A stretch of 37,984 nucleotides of DNA from an uncultured Blautia sp. (GCA_937900135.1 CALCDJ010000015.1:1-37984); one strand, 5' to 3'; positions 15,574 to 24,347 are shown, counted from the stretch's first letter. Numbers and translations are program-made. Notes: generated from the sequence alone by a model not told the origin.

Positions 15574-16851
15574 ATGACAGAAATCAAAAAACAGGCAAGC
15601 CTTCACGGAGAACTCACCGTCCCAGGAGATAAATCCATCTCCCACCGGGCGGTCATGTTCAGTTCTCTGGCTCACGGCACCACCAAGATCACCCATTTCC
15701 TTCAAGGGGCTGACTGCCTCTCCACCATCTCCTGCTTTCAGCGTATGGGGATTGACATCACCCGCACTTCACAGGAAGTTCTGGTTCACGGCAAAGGACT
15801 CCATGGCCTTTCTGCCCCCCAGGATATCCTGGATGCCGGCAACAGCGGCACCACTACACGACTGATTTCCGGTATCCTTGCCGGACAACCCTTTGCCTCC
15901 ACGCTTACCGGAGACGCATCTTTACAGTCCCGTCCTATGAAGCGGATCATGACTCCTCTTTCCATGATGGGCGCTTCCATCCACAGCATAAATGAGAACG
16001 GCTGCGTTCCCCTTAATATAGAAGGAACCCAGCTTCACGGCATCCATTACCAGTCTCCAGTTGCCTCCGCACAGGTAAAATCCTGTGTCCTGCTGGCTGG
16101 TCTCTATGCAGATGGTCAAACCAGCGTAACGGAACCGGTTCTTTCCAGGAATCATACAGAACTGATGCTTCAATATTTGGGCGCTGATGTGCGCTGTGAA
16201 GGAAACACCGCTTCCATAACACCAGAACCACAACTGACGGCCCGGGAAATTTCTGTTCCAGGAGATATCTCCTCTGCTGCCTATTTTATCGCGGCTGGTC
16301 TTCTCACCCCCAACAGTGAAATTCTGCTGAAAAATGTGGGAATCAATCCCACCAGAGACGGAATGCTCCAGGTATGTAAAGCCATGGGCGGAAACATCAC
16401 ACTTTTGAATGTAAATTCTCAGGGAGAACCTACCGCTGATCTTCTGATTCGCAGCAGCAGCCTTCATGGAACCACCATTGAAGGAGCTCTGATTCCTACT
16501 CTGATTGATGAAATCCCTATCCTGGCTGTTATGGCAGCCTTTGCAGATGGTACTACCGTCATTCGAGACGCCCAGGAACTTCGGGTAAAAGAGTCTGACC
16601 GAATCACTGTAATGGTAGATAATCTGCGTCGAATGGGCGCTGATGTAGAAGGAACTCCCGACGGTATGATCATTCGCGGCGGCGCACCCCTTCATGGAAC
16701 AGTGATTGATTCTTATCTGGATCATCGAATTGCCATGTCCTTCGCCGTAGCCGGAACGATTTGTGACGGCCTCCTTTCCATTCAGGGTGGAGACTGTGTC
16801 AAAATTTCCTATCCTGATTTTTACGAGGATCTTTACCGCCTTGGAAAATAA
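15574..16851 (+). CDS. aroA: 3-phosphoshikimate 1-carboxyvinyltransferase (EPSP synthase)
   Basis: 425 residues, normal length. It joins phosphoenolpyruvate to shikimate 3-phosphate in the chorismate pathway. Signature blocks are present: GDKSISHR (18-25), LDAGNSGTTTR (86-96), the SRPMKRIMTPL stretch, LIDEIPILAVMAAFADGTT, and ELRVKESDRI. The ribosome binding site is weak (TAGGAC), fitting translation coupled to tyrA 11 bp upstream. No clear terminator follows, only a T-rich stretch at 16,860-16,890. Confidence 0.97.
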   Translation: MTEIKKQASLHGELTVPGDKSISHRAVMFSSLAHGTTKITHFLQGADCLSTISCFQRMGIDITRTSQEVLVHGKGLHGLSAPQDILDAGNSGTTTRLISGILAGQPFASTLTGDASLQSRPMKRIMTPLSMMGASIHSINENGCVPLNIEGTQLHGIHYQSPVASAQVKSCVLLAGLYADGQTSVTEPVLSRNHTELMLQYLGADVRCEGNTASITPEPQLTAREISVPGDISSAAYFIAAGLLTPNSEILLKNVGINPTRDGMLQVCKAMGGNITLLNVNSQGEPTADLLIRSSSLHGTTIEGALIPTLIDEIPILAVMAAFADGTTVIRDAQELRVKESDRITVMVDNLRRMGADVEGTPDGMIIRGGAPLHGTVIDSYLDHRIAMSFAVAGTICDGLLSIQGGDCVKISYPDFYEDLYRLGK

Positions 16852-16899
16852 ATCCTCTTATTCTTTCCTTTCTTTTTTTATTTTTGTATATTTTTACTA

Positions 16900-16929
16900 T
16901 TGATGGGAAACTTAACCATATGGTATAAC
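16900..16929 (+). promoter_or_regulatory. ldhA promoter
   Basis: TTGATG (16900-16905), 17-18 bp, GTATAAC (16923-16929), 41 bp ahead of the start. Confidence 0.65.
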
Positions 16930-16970
16930 ATAAGCAAAAGAAAACTGGACTAAGAAAGGGGAATTTATAG

Positions 16971-17960
16971 ATGAGAATTTTATTTTATGGTACGAAAAAT
17001 TATGATGAACAGTTCTTTCAGAAACTGCTTCCCCAATATCCGGGAATTGAAATTAAATTTTTGGAAGAAAATATTCACACAGAAACAGCGCTCCTGGCCA
17101 AGGGTTACGATGCCATCTGTGCTTTCGTAAATGCCGACTTAAAGGGGGCTGTTATTGAAGAACTCCATCGTCAGGGTGTTCGACTGATCCTTATGCGCTG
17201 CGCCGGATACAACAATGTGGATCTGAAAACAGCTCAGAAATATGGAATTAAGGTACTTCGTGTCCCAGGCTATTCTCCGGAGGCTGTGGCTGAACACGCC
17301 ATGGCGCTGGTGCTGACAGCTAACCGGCACACACACAAAGCCTATATCAAATGCCGGGAAAACAACTTTGCCCTCAGCGGTTTGATGGGCGTAAATCTTT
17401 ACCAGAAAACAGCCGGAATCATTGGAACCGGAAAAATCGGCCAGGCTATGGCCCGTATCTGCAAAGGCTTTGGCATGCGTGTCATTGCATATGATATGTA
17501 TCCCAACAAAAACCTGGATTTTCTGGAATATGTATCCCTGGATGAACTTCTTGCTACCAGCGATCTGATCAGCCTTCACTGCCCTCTCACAGAGGAAACT
17601 CATCATTTGATCAATGAGAAGTCCATTGCCAAAATGAAGGATGGCGTGATACTGGTCAATACTTCCCGCGGAGGACTGATCAAAACTGAAGATCTGATTG
17701 CCGGAATCCGCGACCATAAGTTTTTCGCTGTAGGACTGGATGTTTATGAAGAAGAGACTGATTTTGTCTATGAAGATATGTCAGAACGAATTTTGCAGAC
17801 TTCTACCATCCAGAGAGTTCTCTCTTTCCCCAATGTGACCATGACCTCCCATCAGGGTTTCCTGACGGAAGAGGCTTTGACCAACATTGCAGAGACAACT
17901 CTGGACAATGCAAAAGCATTTATGGATGGCAAAGAATTGGTAAACGAAGTGCTTTCTTAA
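16971..17960 (+). CDS. ldhA: D-lactate dehydrogenase
   Basis: 329 residues, the same length as E. coli LdhA and alignable along most of it. It reduces pyruvate to D-lactate with NADH, re-oxidising fermentation NADH. NAD-binding GTGKIG is at 152-157. Catalytic residues of the D-2-hydroxyacid dehydrogenase family are in place: R233 (NTSRGGL), E260/E261 (GLDVYEEE) and H294 (TSHQGFLT). The RCAGYNNVDL and VPGYSPEAVAEHA blocks distinguish it from phosphoglycerate dehydrogenases. AAAGGGG precedes the start. Convergent with the MFS gene, 4 bp apart, without a clear terminator between them. Confidence 0.95.
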   Translation: MRILFYGTKNYDEQFFQKLLPQYPGIEIKFLEENIHTETALLAKGYDAICAFVNADLKGAVIEELHRQGVRLILMRCAGYNNVDLKTAQKYGIKVLRVPGYSPEAVAEHAMALVLTANRHTHKAYIKCRENNFALSGLMGVNLYQKTAGIIGTGKIGQAMARICKGFGMRVIAYDMYPNKNLDFLEYVSLDELLATSDLISLHCPLTEETHHLINEKSIAKMKDGVILVNTSRGGLIKTEDLIAGIRDHKFFAVGLDVYEEETDFVYEDMSERILQTSTIQRVLSFPNVTMTSHQGFLTEEALTNIAETTLDNAKAFMDGKELVNEVLS

Positions 17961-17964
17961 TTTT

Positions 17965-19158
17965 TTAACAAACAGAAGAACCCTTTTTCGGGCTTCTGGT
18001 AAGCTTTCTCACTGCAAGGAGCAAGACTGCAGGAAAGAGAACAGCCGCCAGGAGTCCGATTTTTAATTGGCCGCCAAACATTCCGGAAATTCCTCCCACC
18101 ACAGAAGGACCGCTTCCACAGCCAATATCTCCTGCCAGCGCCAGAAGGGCAAACATTGCCGTACCGCCCTGGGGACAGCCTTCTGCAGCAAGACTAAACA
18201 CTCCTGGCCACATAATTCCCACAGACAAACCACAAAGAGCGCAGCCCGCCAGTGACAGCAATGGTACAGGGGCAAACACAGCCAGAAGATAACTTCCCAC
18301 ACATAAAAGACTGCTGTAGGAAATAAATTTTTTCAGGGGGATCTGCTCTCCTTTCATCCCATAAAAGGTTCTGGAAATCCCCATAAGTACTGCAAACATA
18401 CATGGACCAAGAAGGTCTCCCATGGTCTTACTTACCAGAAGCCCCTTCTCTGCAAAATAAGAAGCCCACTGACTCATCGCCTGTTCTGCTGCTCCCGAGC
18501 AGATCATCATCACAAAAAACAGCCAGAACAGCTTCAGACGGAACAGCTTACGAATAGAAAGCGCCTCCCCCTCCTCCACCAGTACATGTATTGGAGCGCC
18601 TGCATAAAGAAATACATTCAAAAGGGGCACCACCGCCCAAAGACAGGTGAGAAGCTTCCAGTTCTGAATTCCGACAACTGCAAAAAATGCCGTAGAAAGA
18701 AGCACCACCAATACGTGCCCCCAGCAGTAAAAGGAGTGCAAAAGGCTCATAGCTGCAGATTTCTCATCCAAAGGAAGCGCCTGGACAATGGGGCTGACCA
18801 GTACCTCAATCAGCCCGCCACCCACAGCATATACCGTGATTGCTGCCAGGAGTCCCACATATGGGCTGAACAGCAGTTCCGGCAGAACCGATAATCCCAC
18901 CAGTCCTGCCGCACAGCAAATATGAGCCAGCAAAATCGCACGTTTGTAGCCAATCTTCTCCACATACCGAGCCGCCAGAATATCGATCACCATCTGGACC
19001 ACAAAATTGTACGTAACCAGAAAACCGATCTGGCCAACGGTAATCTGATATTCTTTCTGAAATGTGACAAAGAGAAGAGGCGCCAGATTATTGATAATCG
19101 CCTGAGTCACATATCCAAGATAACTTGCATATAATGTTCTTTTATAATTCTGATTCAT
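17965..19158 (-). CDS. MFS transporter
   Basis: 397 residues with about 12 hydrophobic helices, in two halves around a central polar loop at about 185-205 (VLVEEGEALSIRKLFRLK). It is similar in layout to the sugar/efflux MFS families (ASYLGYVTQAIINNLAPLLFV at the start, WPGVFSLAAEGCPQGG in helix 10). MFS proteins move small solutes across the cytoplasmic membrane by proton coupling or facilitation. The substrate cannot be inferred. It begins 5 bp after the barnase-fold lipoprotein gene and is therefore cotranscribed with it. Confidence 0.85.
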   Translation of the reverse strand: MNQNYKRTLYASYLGYVTQAIINNLAPLLFVTFQKEYQITVGQIGFLVTYNFVVQMVIDILAARYVEKIGYKRAILLAHICCAAGLVGLSVLPELLFSPYVGLLAAITVYAVGGGLIEVLVSPIVQALPLDEKSAAMSLLHSFYCWGHVLVVLLSTAFFAVVGIQNWKLLTCLWAVVPLLNVFLYAGAPIHVLVEEGEALSIRKLFRLKLFWLFFVMMICSGAAEQAMSQWASYFAEKGLLVSKTMGDLLGPCMFAVLMGISRTFYGMKGEQIPLKKFISYSSLLCVGSYLLAVFAPVPLLSLAGCALCGLSVGIMWPGVFSLAAEGCPQGGTAMFALLALAGDIGCGSGPSVVGGISGMFGGQLKIGLLAAVLFPAVLLLAVRKLTRSPKKGSSVC

Positions 19159-19163
19159 ATGTT

Positions 19164-19769
19164 TTAATATACCTGTTCATAAGTTTCAAATAAATCTCCG
19201 GAATAGAAGATCAGCCCGTCATTGGAATAAATTAAACGTTCCTCTCCCCTTTTTCCATCTTTGACGTTCACATCACACTGACGATAAGTACGTCCTTCCT
19301 CTTTTGGGAACATGCCGTCTGTATTTTCATACACATCTCCCCCGATTGCCTTATCCTTTGCGATTTCTCCCAGATTATCCTCTGACTCACGATAACCCAG
19401 ATCCTTAGCCTCCTGCAAGGTGATATAGTTTGAAGGAAGGTGTCCATACGTATGAAGATACACTGCCACATCCTGCTTTTCGGTGTAAATGCCATCCTCA
19501 TCCAGCTGATTTTTGGTATTTTCCTCTTCCTTGGAATCTTCCTGGATTTCTCCCAAAGCCTCCAGTTCCTCTTCATCCAGAACAGACATTTCTTCATCTC
19601 CCTGGTTTACATTTTCCATATCCTCCAGTTCCCCTTCCTCTAAGGGCTGCAGTTCTTCTTCAAAAATTTCCTTATCCTCAATGGTAGGCTCTTTTTCCTT
19701 ACAGGCTGTCATGCCCATGGAAAGAGCCAGAACTCCTGCCATTGCCAGCAGTAAATATCTTTTTTTCAT
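19164..19769 (-). CDS. Lipoprotein with a barnase-type RNase fold that lacks the catalytic residues
   Basis: 201 residues from ATG 19769, which has AAAAGGAG 10 bases upstream; an earlier in-frame start lacks one. Residues 1-24 are a lipoprotein signal with a lipobox-like MTAC. A long acidic linker (about 25-90, very rich in Glu and Asp) follows. Residues about 100-201 align with barnase from end to end: YLHTYGHLPSNYITLQEA, GRTYRQCDVNV, ERLIYSNDGLIFY. By that alignment barnase K27 is Leu, the catalytic base E73 is Gln and the catalytic acid H102 is Leu; R83 and R87 remain. So it is very likely not an RNase. No barstar-like gene is nearby. Operon with the MFS gene. Role unknown. Confidence 0.85.
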   Translation of the reverse strand: MKKRYLLLAMAGVLALSMGMTACKEKEPTIEDKEIFEEELQPLEEGELEDMENVNQGDEEMSVLDEEELEALGEIQEDSKEEENTKNQLDEDGIYTEKQDVAVYLHTYGHLPSNYITLQEAKDLGYRESEDNLGEIAKDKAIGGDVYENTDGMFPKEEGRTYRQCDVNVKDGKRGEERLIYSNDGLIFYSGDLFETYEQVY

Positions 19770-19836
19770 AAACACAATTCTCCTTTTCTGCTGCCTTTCC
19801 ATACGCTTCTTCCTGGCTTTCTGTCAAATCCGCTTC

Positions 19837-20388
19837 TTACAGATTTTCCTTCAGTTTCTGTGCCAGTGTACGGATTTCTTCCAGAATATCCTCCCTCTGT
19901 TCCACCGGAACCTGATCGGTTCGATTCACATACACGGTTCCCAGACTCTTGCATCCCATCTGTTCCAAAAGCATGGAAGCTGTACTCTCTGCCTTTTCTC
20001 TTGGACCAATGCTTCCCGCAGTAAGAAGGATGGCTCCTGTTTTTTTCTTGGGAACCGGATCTTCTTTCCGCAAATATCTGGCGCTGAAGTAGGTCTGAAG
20101 ACGACTCAGGATTGCCAGCAGCATTCCTGTCAGTTCCTCAAAATAAATGGGAGAAGCGATCACAATATGGTCACACTCCTGAATATAAGAAAAAACTTCC
20201 TGCATTTCGTCTTTTACTGCACACCCCTCCCTGGTAAAACACCAGCGACAGTCCACACAAGGACGAATATTGGCGGTATAGGCATCTACTACCTTGATTT
20301 CTCCGCCTAACTCCTGACTTAATTCCTGGATCAGCTTTTTGGTCTCTCCTTTTTTCCTGGGAGAACCATTAAAAATCAGTGTTTTCAC
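19837..20388 (-). CDS. Flavodoxin-fold NAD(P)H-dependent oxidoreductase
   Basis: 183 residues. The N-terminal MKTLIFNGSPRKKGETKKLI is the FMN-phosphate loop of the NADPH-dependent FMN reductase/flavodoxin-like family. The Cys cluster CVDCRWCFTREGC (about 44-56) is as in iron-sulfur flavoproteins and related reductases, and ASPIYFEELTGMLLA is the second FMN contact. The electron acceptor is unknown. Its start overlaps the end of nfo by 4 bp (ATGA), so the two are translationally coupled. Confidence 0.88.
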   Translation of the reverse strand: MKTLIFNGSPRKKGETKKLIQELSQELGGEIKVVDAYTANIRPCVDCRWCFTREGCAVKDEMQEVFSYIQECDHIVIASPIYFEELTGMLLAILSRLQTYFSARYLRKEDPVPKKKTGAILLTAGSIGPREKAESTASMLLEQMGCKSLGTVYVNRTDQVPVEQREDILEEIRTLAQKLKENL

Positions 20389-21239
20389 TGTTTTTCCTCC
20401 TTTATCTGTTCTTCAAACTTTTCTCTTAAAATAGAAATTTCTCTTGTCCACCCTTCATCATCATTGGGAGTTTCCAAAATAAAGGGAATTCCGGAAAGAT
20501 CCGGGTGACAGATTACACGTACCAGTGCCTCCAGACCGATTTCTCCTTCTCCAATTCTGGCATGCCGATCCTTACGGCTGCCCAGTCCATTCATACTGTC
20601 ATTGAGATGGATCGCCTTTAGGTGTTCCAGACCAATGACCTGGTCAAATTCCTTCAACACACCATCCAGATCGTGAACAATATCGTAGCCTCCATCCCAT
20701 ACGTGACAGGTATCCAGACAAATACCCAATTTTTCCTTATGATTTGTCAGATCCATGATCGAACGCAGTTCCTCAAAGGTTGCGCCCACCTCAGAGCCCT
20801 TACCTGCCATGGTTTCCAGAAGCACTGTGGTAGACTGCTCAGGGGTAAGAACCTGGTTGAGAATTTCCGCGATCTTCTGGATTCCGGTTTCACTTCCCTG
20901 ACCTACGTGACTGCCTGGGTGAAAATTATAGTAATTTCCCGGTGTATATTCCATTCTTCTCAGATCATCGGCCATGATCTCTCTGGCAAAATCACGGAGA
21001 TTTTCCTTCGCAGCACAGGCGTTCATAGTATAGGGAGCATGGGCCACGATTTTTCCAAACTGATGATCCCGGGCCAGTGTTAAGTAATTCTCCACATCCT
21101 TGGGGTCTATTTCTTTGGCGCGGCCGCCTCTTGGATTTCTGGTAAAAAAGGCAAAGGTATTTCCGCCATTTTTTATCATCTGACGTCCCATCGCCGCATA
21201 CCCTTTGGATGAACTGGCATGGTTTCCGATATATAACAT
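20385..21239 (-). CDS. nfo: Endonuclease IV (AP endonuclease)
   Basis: 284 residues. It cuts DNA 5' of abasic sites in base-excision repair. The zinc-ligand blocks of the family are all visible: HAPYTMN, NFHPGSHVG, LLETMAGKGSEVG, GICLDTCHVWDGGYD, AIHLNDS, DRHARIGEGEIG and FILETP. Length matches E. coli Nfo (285). First gene of a minus-strand group with the flavodoxin-like reductase and possibly the lipoprotein and MFS genes. GAGAGGAA stands before the start. Confidence 0.96.
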   Translation of the reverse strand: MLYIGNHASSSKGYAAMGRQMIKNGGNTFAFFTRNPRGGRAKEIDPKDVENYLTLARDHQFGKIVAHAPYTMNACAAKENLRDFAREIMADDLRRMEYTPGNYYNFHPGSHVGQGSETGIQKIAEILNQVLTPEQSTTVLLETMAGKGSEVGATFEELRSIMDLTNHKEKLGICLDTCHVWDGGYDIVHDLDGVLKEFDQVIGLEHLKAIHLNDSMNGLGSRKDRHARIGEGEIGLEALVRVICHPDLSGIPFILETPNDDEGWTREISILREKFEEQIKEEKQ

Positions 21240-21275
21240 AGATATTCCTCTCTTTTCCTTTGTAAAATCTTATTC

Positions 21276-21284
21276 ATTATAACA
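21276..21284 (-). promoter_or_regulatory. Extended -10 promoter element of nfo
   Basis: On the minus strand TGTTATAAT, an extended -10 (TGnTATAAT) 37 bp ahead of the ATG. No good -35 is seen (TTTCAC at 17 bp). Confidence 0.5.
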
Positions 21285-21314
21285 AAAATAAAACATGGTG
21301 AAAAGACTTAGATA

Positions 21315-21343
21315 TTGACGAAATTGTGAAAACTCTCTATACT
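21315..21343 (+). promoter_or_regulatory. capA promoter
   Basis: TTGACG (21315-21320), 17 bp, TATACT (21338-21343), 35 bp before ATG 21378, which has AAGGAG. Divergent from nfo. Confidence 0.8.
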
Positions 21344-21377
21344 TTTTTATAGGAATTTATAAACGAAGGAGAACCAA

Positions 21378-22541
21378 ATGGCGAAAAAAAACCAAAGAAA
21401 AAAGAAAAGTATTTATCAAAAATCCCGCTATTATCAGCAAAAACGTAAGAGATTTCTTCTGATCTGCGGTATCCTGCTTCCTCTTTTGCTGTTGCTTCTT
21501 GTGATCTTTGCAGTCCGTTCCTGTTCACACAGAACGCCCTCCACTCAACCGGCTCCAAAAGAAGCGGATACACAGACAGCCGTTTCTGACAAAGAAGACA
21601 AAAAAGAAGCCGATACCGTGAAAGAACCCATTTCCCTCACGGTAAGTGTTGTGGGTGACTGCACCCTGGGAACAGACGAAAGCTTTGATTTCAGCACCAG
21701 CTTAAATGCCTATTTCGACAGCTATGGAAAAGATTATTTTCTTCAAAATGTCAAGGACATCTTTTCCAAAGACGATCTGACCATTGCAAATATGGAAGGC
21801 ACTCTCACTGAACTGGATACCAGAGAAGAAAAAACCTTTGCATTTAAGGCGCCTCCTTCTTTTGCCGGCATTTTGTCCAGCGGTTCTGTGGAAGCCGTCA
21901 ACATGGCCAACAATCACAGTCATGACTATGGCGACCAAAGCTACGCAGACACACTTGCGGCTCTGGATCAGGAAAAAATCGTTCACTTCGGTTATGAGGA
22001 AACAGCCGTTATGGAAATCCAGGGCATCAAAGTAGGACTGGTGGGTATCTATGAATTGAAGGATCATCTGGAACGCACCCAGCAGGTAAAGGATAACATT
22101 GCCAAAGTCAAAAAAGAAGGAGCCCAATTAGTCATTGTGATCTTCCACTGGGGCAATGAAAAAGAAACGGTGCCTGACAGCAATCAGATGTCTCTGGGAC
22201 GTCTGGCTATTGACGAAGGCGCTGACCTGGTCTGCGGCCATCATCCTCATGTTTTGCAGGGAATCGAAACCTATAAGGGCAAAAACATTGTATACAGCCT
22301 TGGCAATTTCTGCTTTGGAGGAAATTCCTATCCCAGCGATATGGATACTATGATTTTCCAGCAGACCTTTACCATCGATGAAAATGGCGTCAAAGGAGAC
22401 AATGTGACCAATCTCATTCCCTGCTCCATTTCTTCTGACTATGGATACAACAATTATCAGCCTACACCTGCCCAGGGAGAAGAGGCGGATCGGATTCTCC
22501 AAAAGATTCAGGAGCGAAGTTCCTGGATTCCTGCTCCATAA
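21378..22541 (+). CDS. CapA family protein (membrane-anchored metallophosphatase-like)
   Basis: 387 residues: a very basic cytoplasmic tail (1-25, mostly K/R/Q), one membrane helix (about 27-47), a polar linker with many K/E/D (50-88), then the CapA/PgsA domain. Domain landmarks are VVGDCTLG, DLTIANMEGTLTE, VNMANNHSHDYG (metal-binding Asn/His), IVIFHWGNE and GHHPHVLQGIE. The family resembles calcineurin-like phosphoesterases and is linked to poly-gamma-glutamate capsule synthesis, but many clostridial copies stand alone, as here without pgsBC partners. Probably acts at the outer face of the membrane. Single-gene unit with its own promoter and terminator. Confidence 0.9.
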   Translation: MAKKNQRKKKSIYQKSRYYQQKRKRFLLICGILLPLLLLLLVIFAVRSCSHRTPSTQPAPKEADTQTAVSDKEDKKEADTVKEPISLTVSVVGDCTLGTDESFDFSTSLNAYFDSYGKDYFLQNVKDIFSKDDLTIANMEGTLTELDTREEKTFAFKAPPSFAGILSSGSVEAVNMANNHSHDYGDQSYADTLAALDQEKIVHFGYEETAVMEIQGIKVGLVGIYELKDHLERTQQVKDNIAKVKKEGAQLVIVIFHWGNEKETVPDSNQMSLGRLAIDEGADLVCGHHPHVLQGIETYKGKNIVYSLGNFCFGGNSYPSDMDTMIFQQTFTIDENGVKGDNVTNLIPCSISSDYGYNNYQPTPAQGEEADRILQKIQERSSWIPAP

Positions 22542-22594
22542 AATCATAAGCATTGCTTTATTACTCGCAGTTATTTTGAATCTTACACAAAACA

Positions 22595-22640
22595 TAAGAA
22601 ATAGCCGTCCTACCCTGAGAAAGTAAACGGCTATTTCTTA
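22595..22640 (+). terminator. capA terminator
   Basis: TAAGAAATAGCCGT and ACGGCTATTTCTTA form a perfect 14-bp stem with an 18-base loop, followed by a T-rich stretch (GTTCTTTATTT). It lies 54 bases past the capA stop. Confidence 0.85.
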
Positions 22641-22913
22641 GTTCTTTATTTCCGCCAGAGTGAGTGGAGTACACTCACCTTCCGGCTGTCTTGTTAAATA
22701 TATTATACGTCATCCTTGATTATTTGTCGAATGCCAGGAAAGGCAGTCTGTCGTTAAATCGATCATGGAGTTTTACTACTCTCTGGTTGTCTTAATTTAT
22801 ATTCCATTTAAAATGTTACAGGTGTAATATTTTGCTTCTATTCCATGAACATGGCATCCCCAATGTTTGCGAATTGTAATCAAAATCTAACATTTGTTGG
22901 GTTTTCTTTCTAT
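22641..22913. other. Non-coding junction between chromosome and accessory region
   Basis: No gene. It holds a 7-bp hairpin GTGAGTG/CACTCAC (22660-22678). Just below the ssb stop it holds an imperfect inverted repeat with a long loop (CCCAA...TTGGG with AATGTT/AACATT, about 22,857-22,905). Base composition falls here from the core level to AT-rich. This is where one element boundary should lie, but no tRNA gene or att-like duplication can be seen within the window. Confidence 0.4.
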
Positions 22914-23393
22914 TTAGTGGAACGGTAGATCATCATTATCTGGCGCTCTCATAAATCCATCCTGATCTGCAAAAGAATTCTGCTGATTTCCTCCTGAATT
23001 TCTATATTGATTACTACTCCATCCACCAGAGTTGTTTGTGTTTCCACCAGTATTTCCTCTTGCTTCACTGGACGATTTGCTCTCTGCGAATTCCTGTTCC
23101 TCCACTACAACCTCTGTTGTATAGACCTTCTGTCCATCCCGGTTGGTATAGCTTCCTGTCTGGATGCGTCCTGTCACTGCGATCTTCAATCCCTGTCGGA
23201 AATACTTATCAGCAAATTCTGCTGTCTTTCCAAACGATACACAGTTTATAAAATCTGCCGTTGCCTCTCCGTCCCTTTTATATTTTCTGTCTACTGCCAG
23301 AGTAAATCTGGCGATTGCCATAGAATTTTCTCCGGCAGTATATCTGATTTCTACATCTCTTGTTAAACGTCCCATCAAAATAACTTTGTTCAT
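22914..23393 (-). CDS. ssb: Single-stranded DNA-binding protein
   Basis: 159 residues. The OB fold covers about 1-105 (MNKVILMGRLTRDVEIRYT, DFINCVSFGKTAEFADKYF, VTGRIQTGSYTNRDGQ). A Gly/Asn/Gln-rich disordered linker follows, and the acidic tip ends DDLPFH, the usual partner-binding peptide plus one extra His. It coats single-stranded DNA during replication and recombination. Last gene of the element's minus-strand run, hence the element's own copy and not the chromosomal one, which normally sits between rpsF and rpsR. Confidence 0.95.
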   Translation of the reverse strand: MNKVILMGRLTRDVEIRYTAGENSMAIARFTLAVDRKYKRDGEATADFINCVSFGKTAEFADKYFRQGLKIAVTGRIQTGSYTNRDGQKVYTTEVVVEEQEFAESKSSSEARGNTGGNTNNSGGWSSNQYRNSGGNQQNSFADQDGFMRAPDNDDLPFH

Positions 23394-23402
23394 AATATCC
23401 TC

Positions 23403-23630
23403 CTAACTCCATGACCATATAATCAATGCCGCTCCTAGAAAAAACAACATTAAAATATTGAATGAATCGAAAACACTCGCCAATATAATGATTAACTCGC
23501 TTTTCCCTCTCCTGAAAACAGGGTCTGTCTGTATAAAGTGTGCTTCCATCCAAAGAAGCAAATATGCAGCTACGGTTATCGCTACAGAAATTATCCTTAC
23601 TAATAGCTTTATATCTCCCGTTCGAATCAC
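23403..23630 (-). CDS. Small two-helix membrane protein
   Basis: 75 residues if it starts at the GTG at 23630, which overlaps the stop of the DUF551 gene as GTGA. That suggests coupled translation, because the AAAGGAG lies too close to act alone. Two hydrophobic segments: LLVRIISVAITVAAYLLLW and a C-terminal one ending FFLGAALIIWSWS. Between them is a short polar loop. No family recognised. It ends 9 bp before ssb. Confidence 0.5.
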   Translation of the reverse strand: MIRTGDIKLLVRIISVAITVAAYLLLWMEAHFIQTDPVFRRGKSELIIILASVFDSFNILMLFFLGAALIIWSWS

Positions 23631-24007
23631 TCTCCTTTGTATGGTTCTGGAAGTGGCTTCCATGCATTTATTTTCCAATATGCCCTTGCGCCACTTAAAT
23701 CCCATTTTTTAAATCTATTCTGCCATTTTACAAATGTCACAATTTCTCGTTTTCCGTCTTTTGCAGATACTATGTATGTACCCGCTTTTTCTGGAAGCCT
23801 CTCACTTACCGGAATCCAACCATCATTCTCTACATCGTCCATGTGAGAACGGATGATTTCTTTGCATTCCTTGTATGCTTCGATAAATGCTTCTGCTGTA
23901 TCATTGGCAATCTCATCTAATTTATCGCATGGCGGTTTTACCATTACTTTTTCTGCAAGCTTTATTTTTTCTTCAATCTCTTCCAAAATCTTCTCTAATG
24001 CGTTCAT
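23627..24007 (-). CDS. DUF551-domain phage protein
   Basis: 126 residues from ATG 24007, which has AAAGGAC upstream and overlaps the previous stop as ATGA. The N-terminal 55 residues are helical and charged, probably a coiled coil (EKILEEIEEKIKLAEK). The C-terminal half is a DUF551 domain: WIPVSERLPEKAGTYIVSA (from W64), VKWQNRFKKW, then WKPLPEPYKGE. This domain is frequent in phage early regions; its function is unknown. Confidence 0.8.
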   Translation of the reverse strand: MNALEKILEEIEEKIKLAEKVMVKPPCDKLDEIANDTAEAFIEAYKECKEIIRSHMDDVENDGWIPVSERLPEKAGTYIVSAKDGKREIVTFVKWQNRFKKWDLSGARAYWKINAWKPLPEPYKGE

Positions 24008-24345
24008 TTTTTTAACCGTCCTTTCTCTTTGTTCCAATCGAATAAATAATACGCAATACATTGTCTACACTTTTCTATAAGTTCGTCATTAAATTTGTCT
24101 GGAATACCAGAACATGCGTCATTCCCATCTGTAACACCATACTTCTTTCGTAAACTGCATTTTTCCATGCGTTTATTTATACGGCATCGCTTACAGACAA
24201 TCTTTTTTCCTGTCGTGCATCCTTCTTGCCTTGCGTAGTATGCCGCCCAAGCTTTACTTACTCCAACTCTACTACTCCAGCTCAATATATTTTCTCCGCA
24301 TACATCACAGTAAACATCTGTTGTCACTTCTCTGCATATTGCCAT
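24004..24345 (-). CDS. Cys-rich phage protein, possible zinc binding
   Basis: 113 residues. An N-terminal CDVCGENI pair and CKRCRINKRM give a CxxC...CxxC zinc-ribbon pattern (about 13-56). Further Cys lie in the C-terminal half (CSLRKKYGV, CSGIP, CRQC). It overlaps the next gene by 4 bp (ATGA). The C-terminal ACSGIPDKFNDELIEKC segment resembles short phage proteins of Firmicutes, but I cannot name a family. Confidence 0.65.
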   Translation of the reverse strand: MAICREVTTDVYCDVCGENILSWSSRVGVSKAWAAYYARQEGCTTGKKIVCKRCRINKRMEKCSLRKKYGVTDGNDACSGIPDKFNDELIEKCRQCIAYYLFDWNKEKGRLKK

Positions 24346-24347
24346 TT

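Noticed and set aside
15922..16725. 267-codon minus-strand ORF inside aroA
   Set aside because: Shadow frame of aroA, whose catalytic motifs are intact on the plus strand.
19164..19769. Active secreted RNase toxin
   Set aside because: The aligned catalytic Glu, His and Lys of barnase are all replaced, and no barstar gene is adjacent.
22595..22678. Hairpins after capA as a tRNA gene or att site
   Set aside because: The first is a perfect 14-bp terminator stem. Neither folds as a tRNA, and no second copy lies in the window.
22681..22830. Short minus-strand frame ending RFNDRLPFLAFDK
   Set aside because: Only about 23 codons between stops, no start codon, and no family recognised; treated as non-coding.
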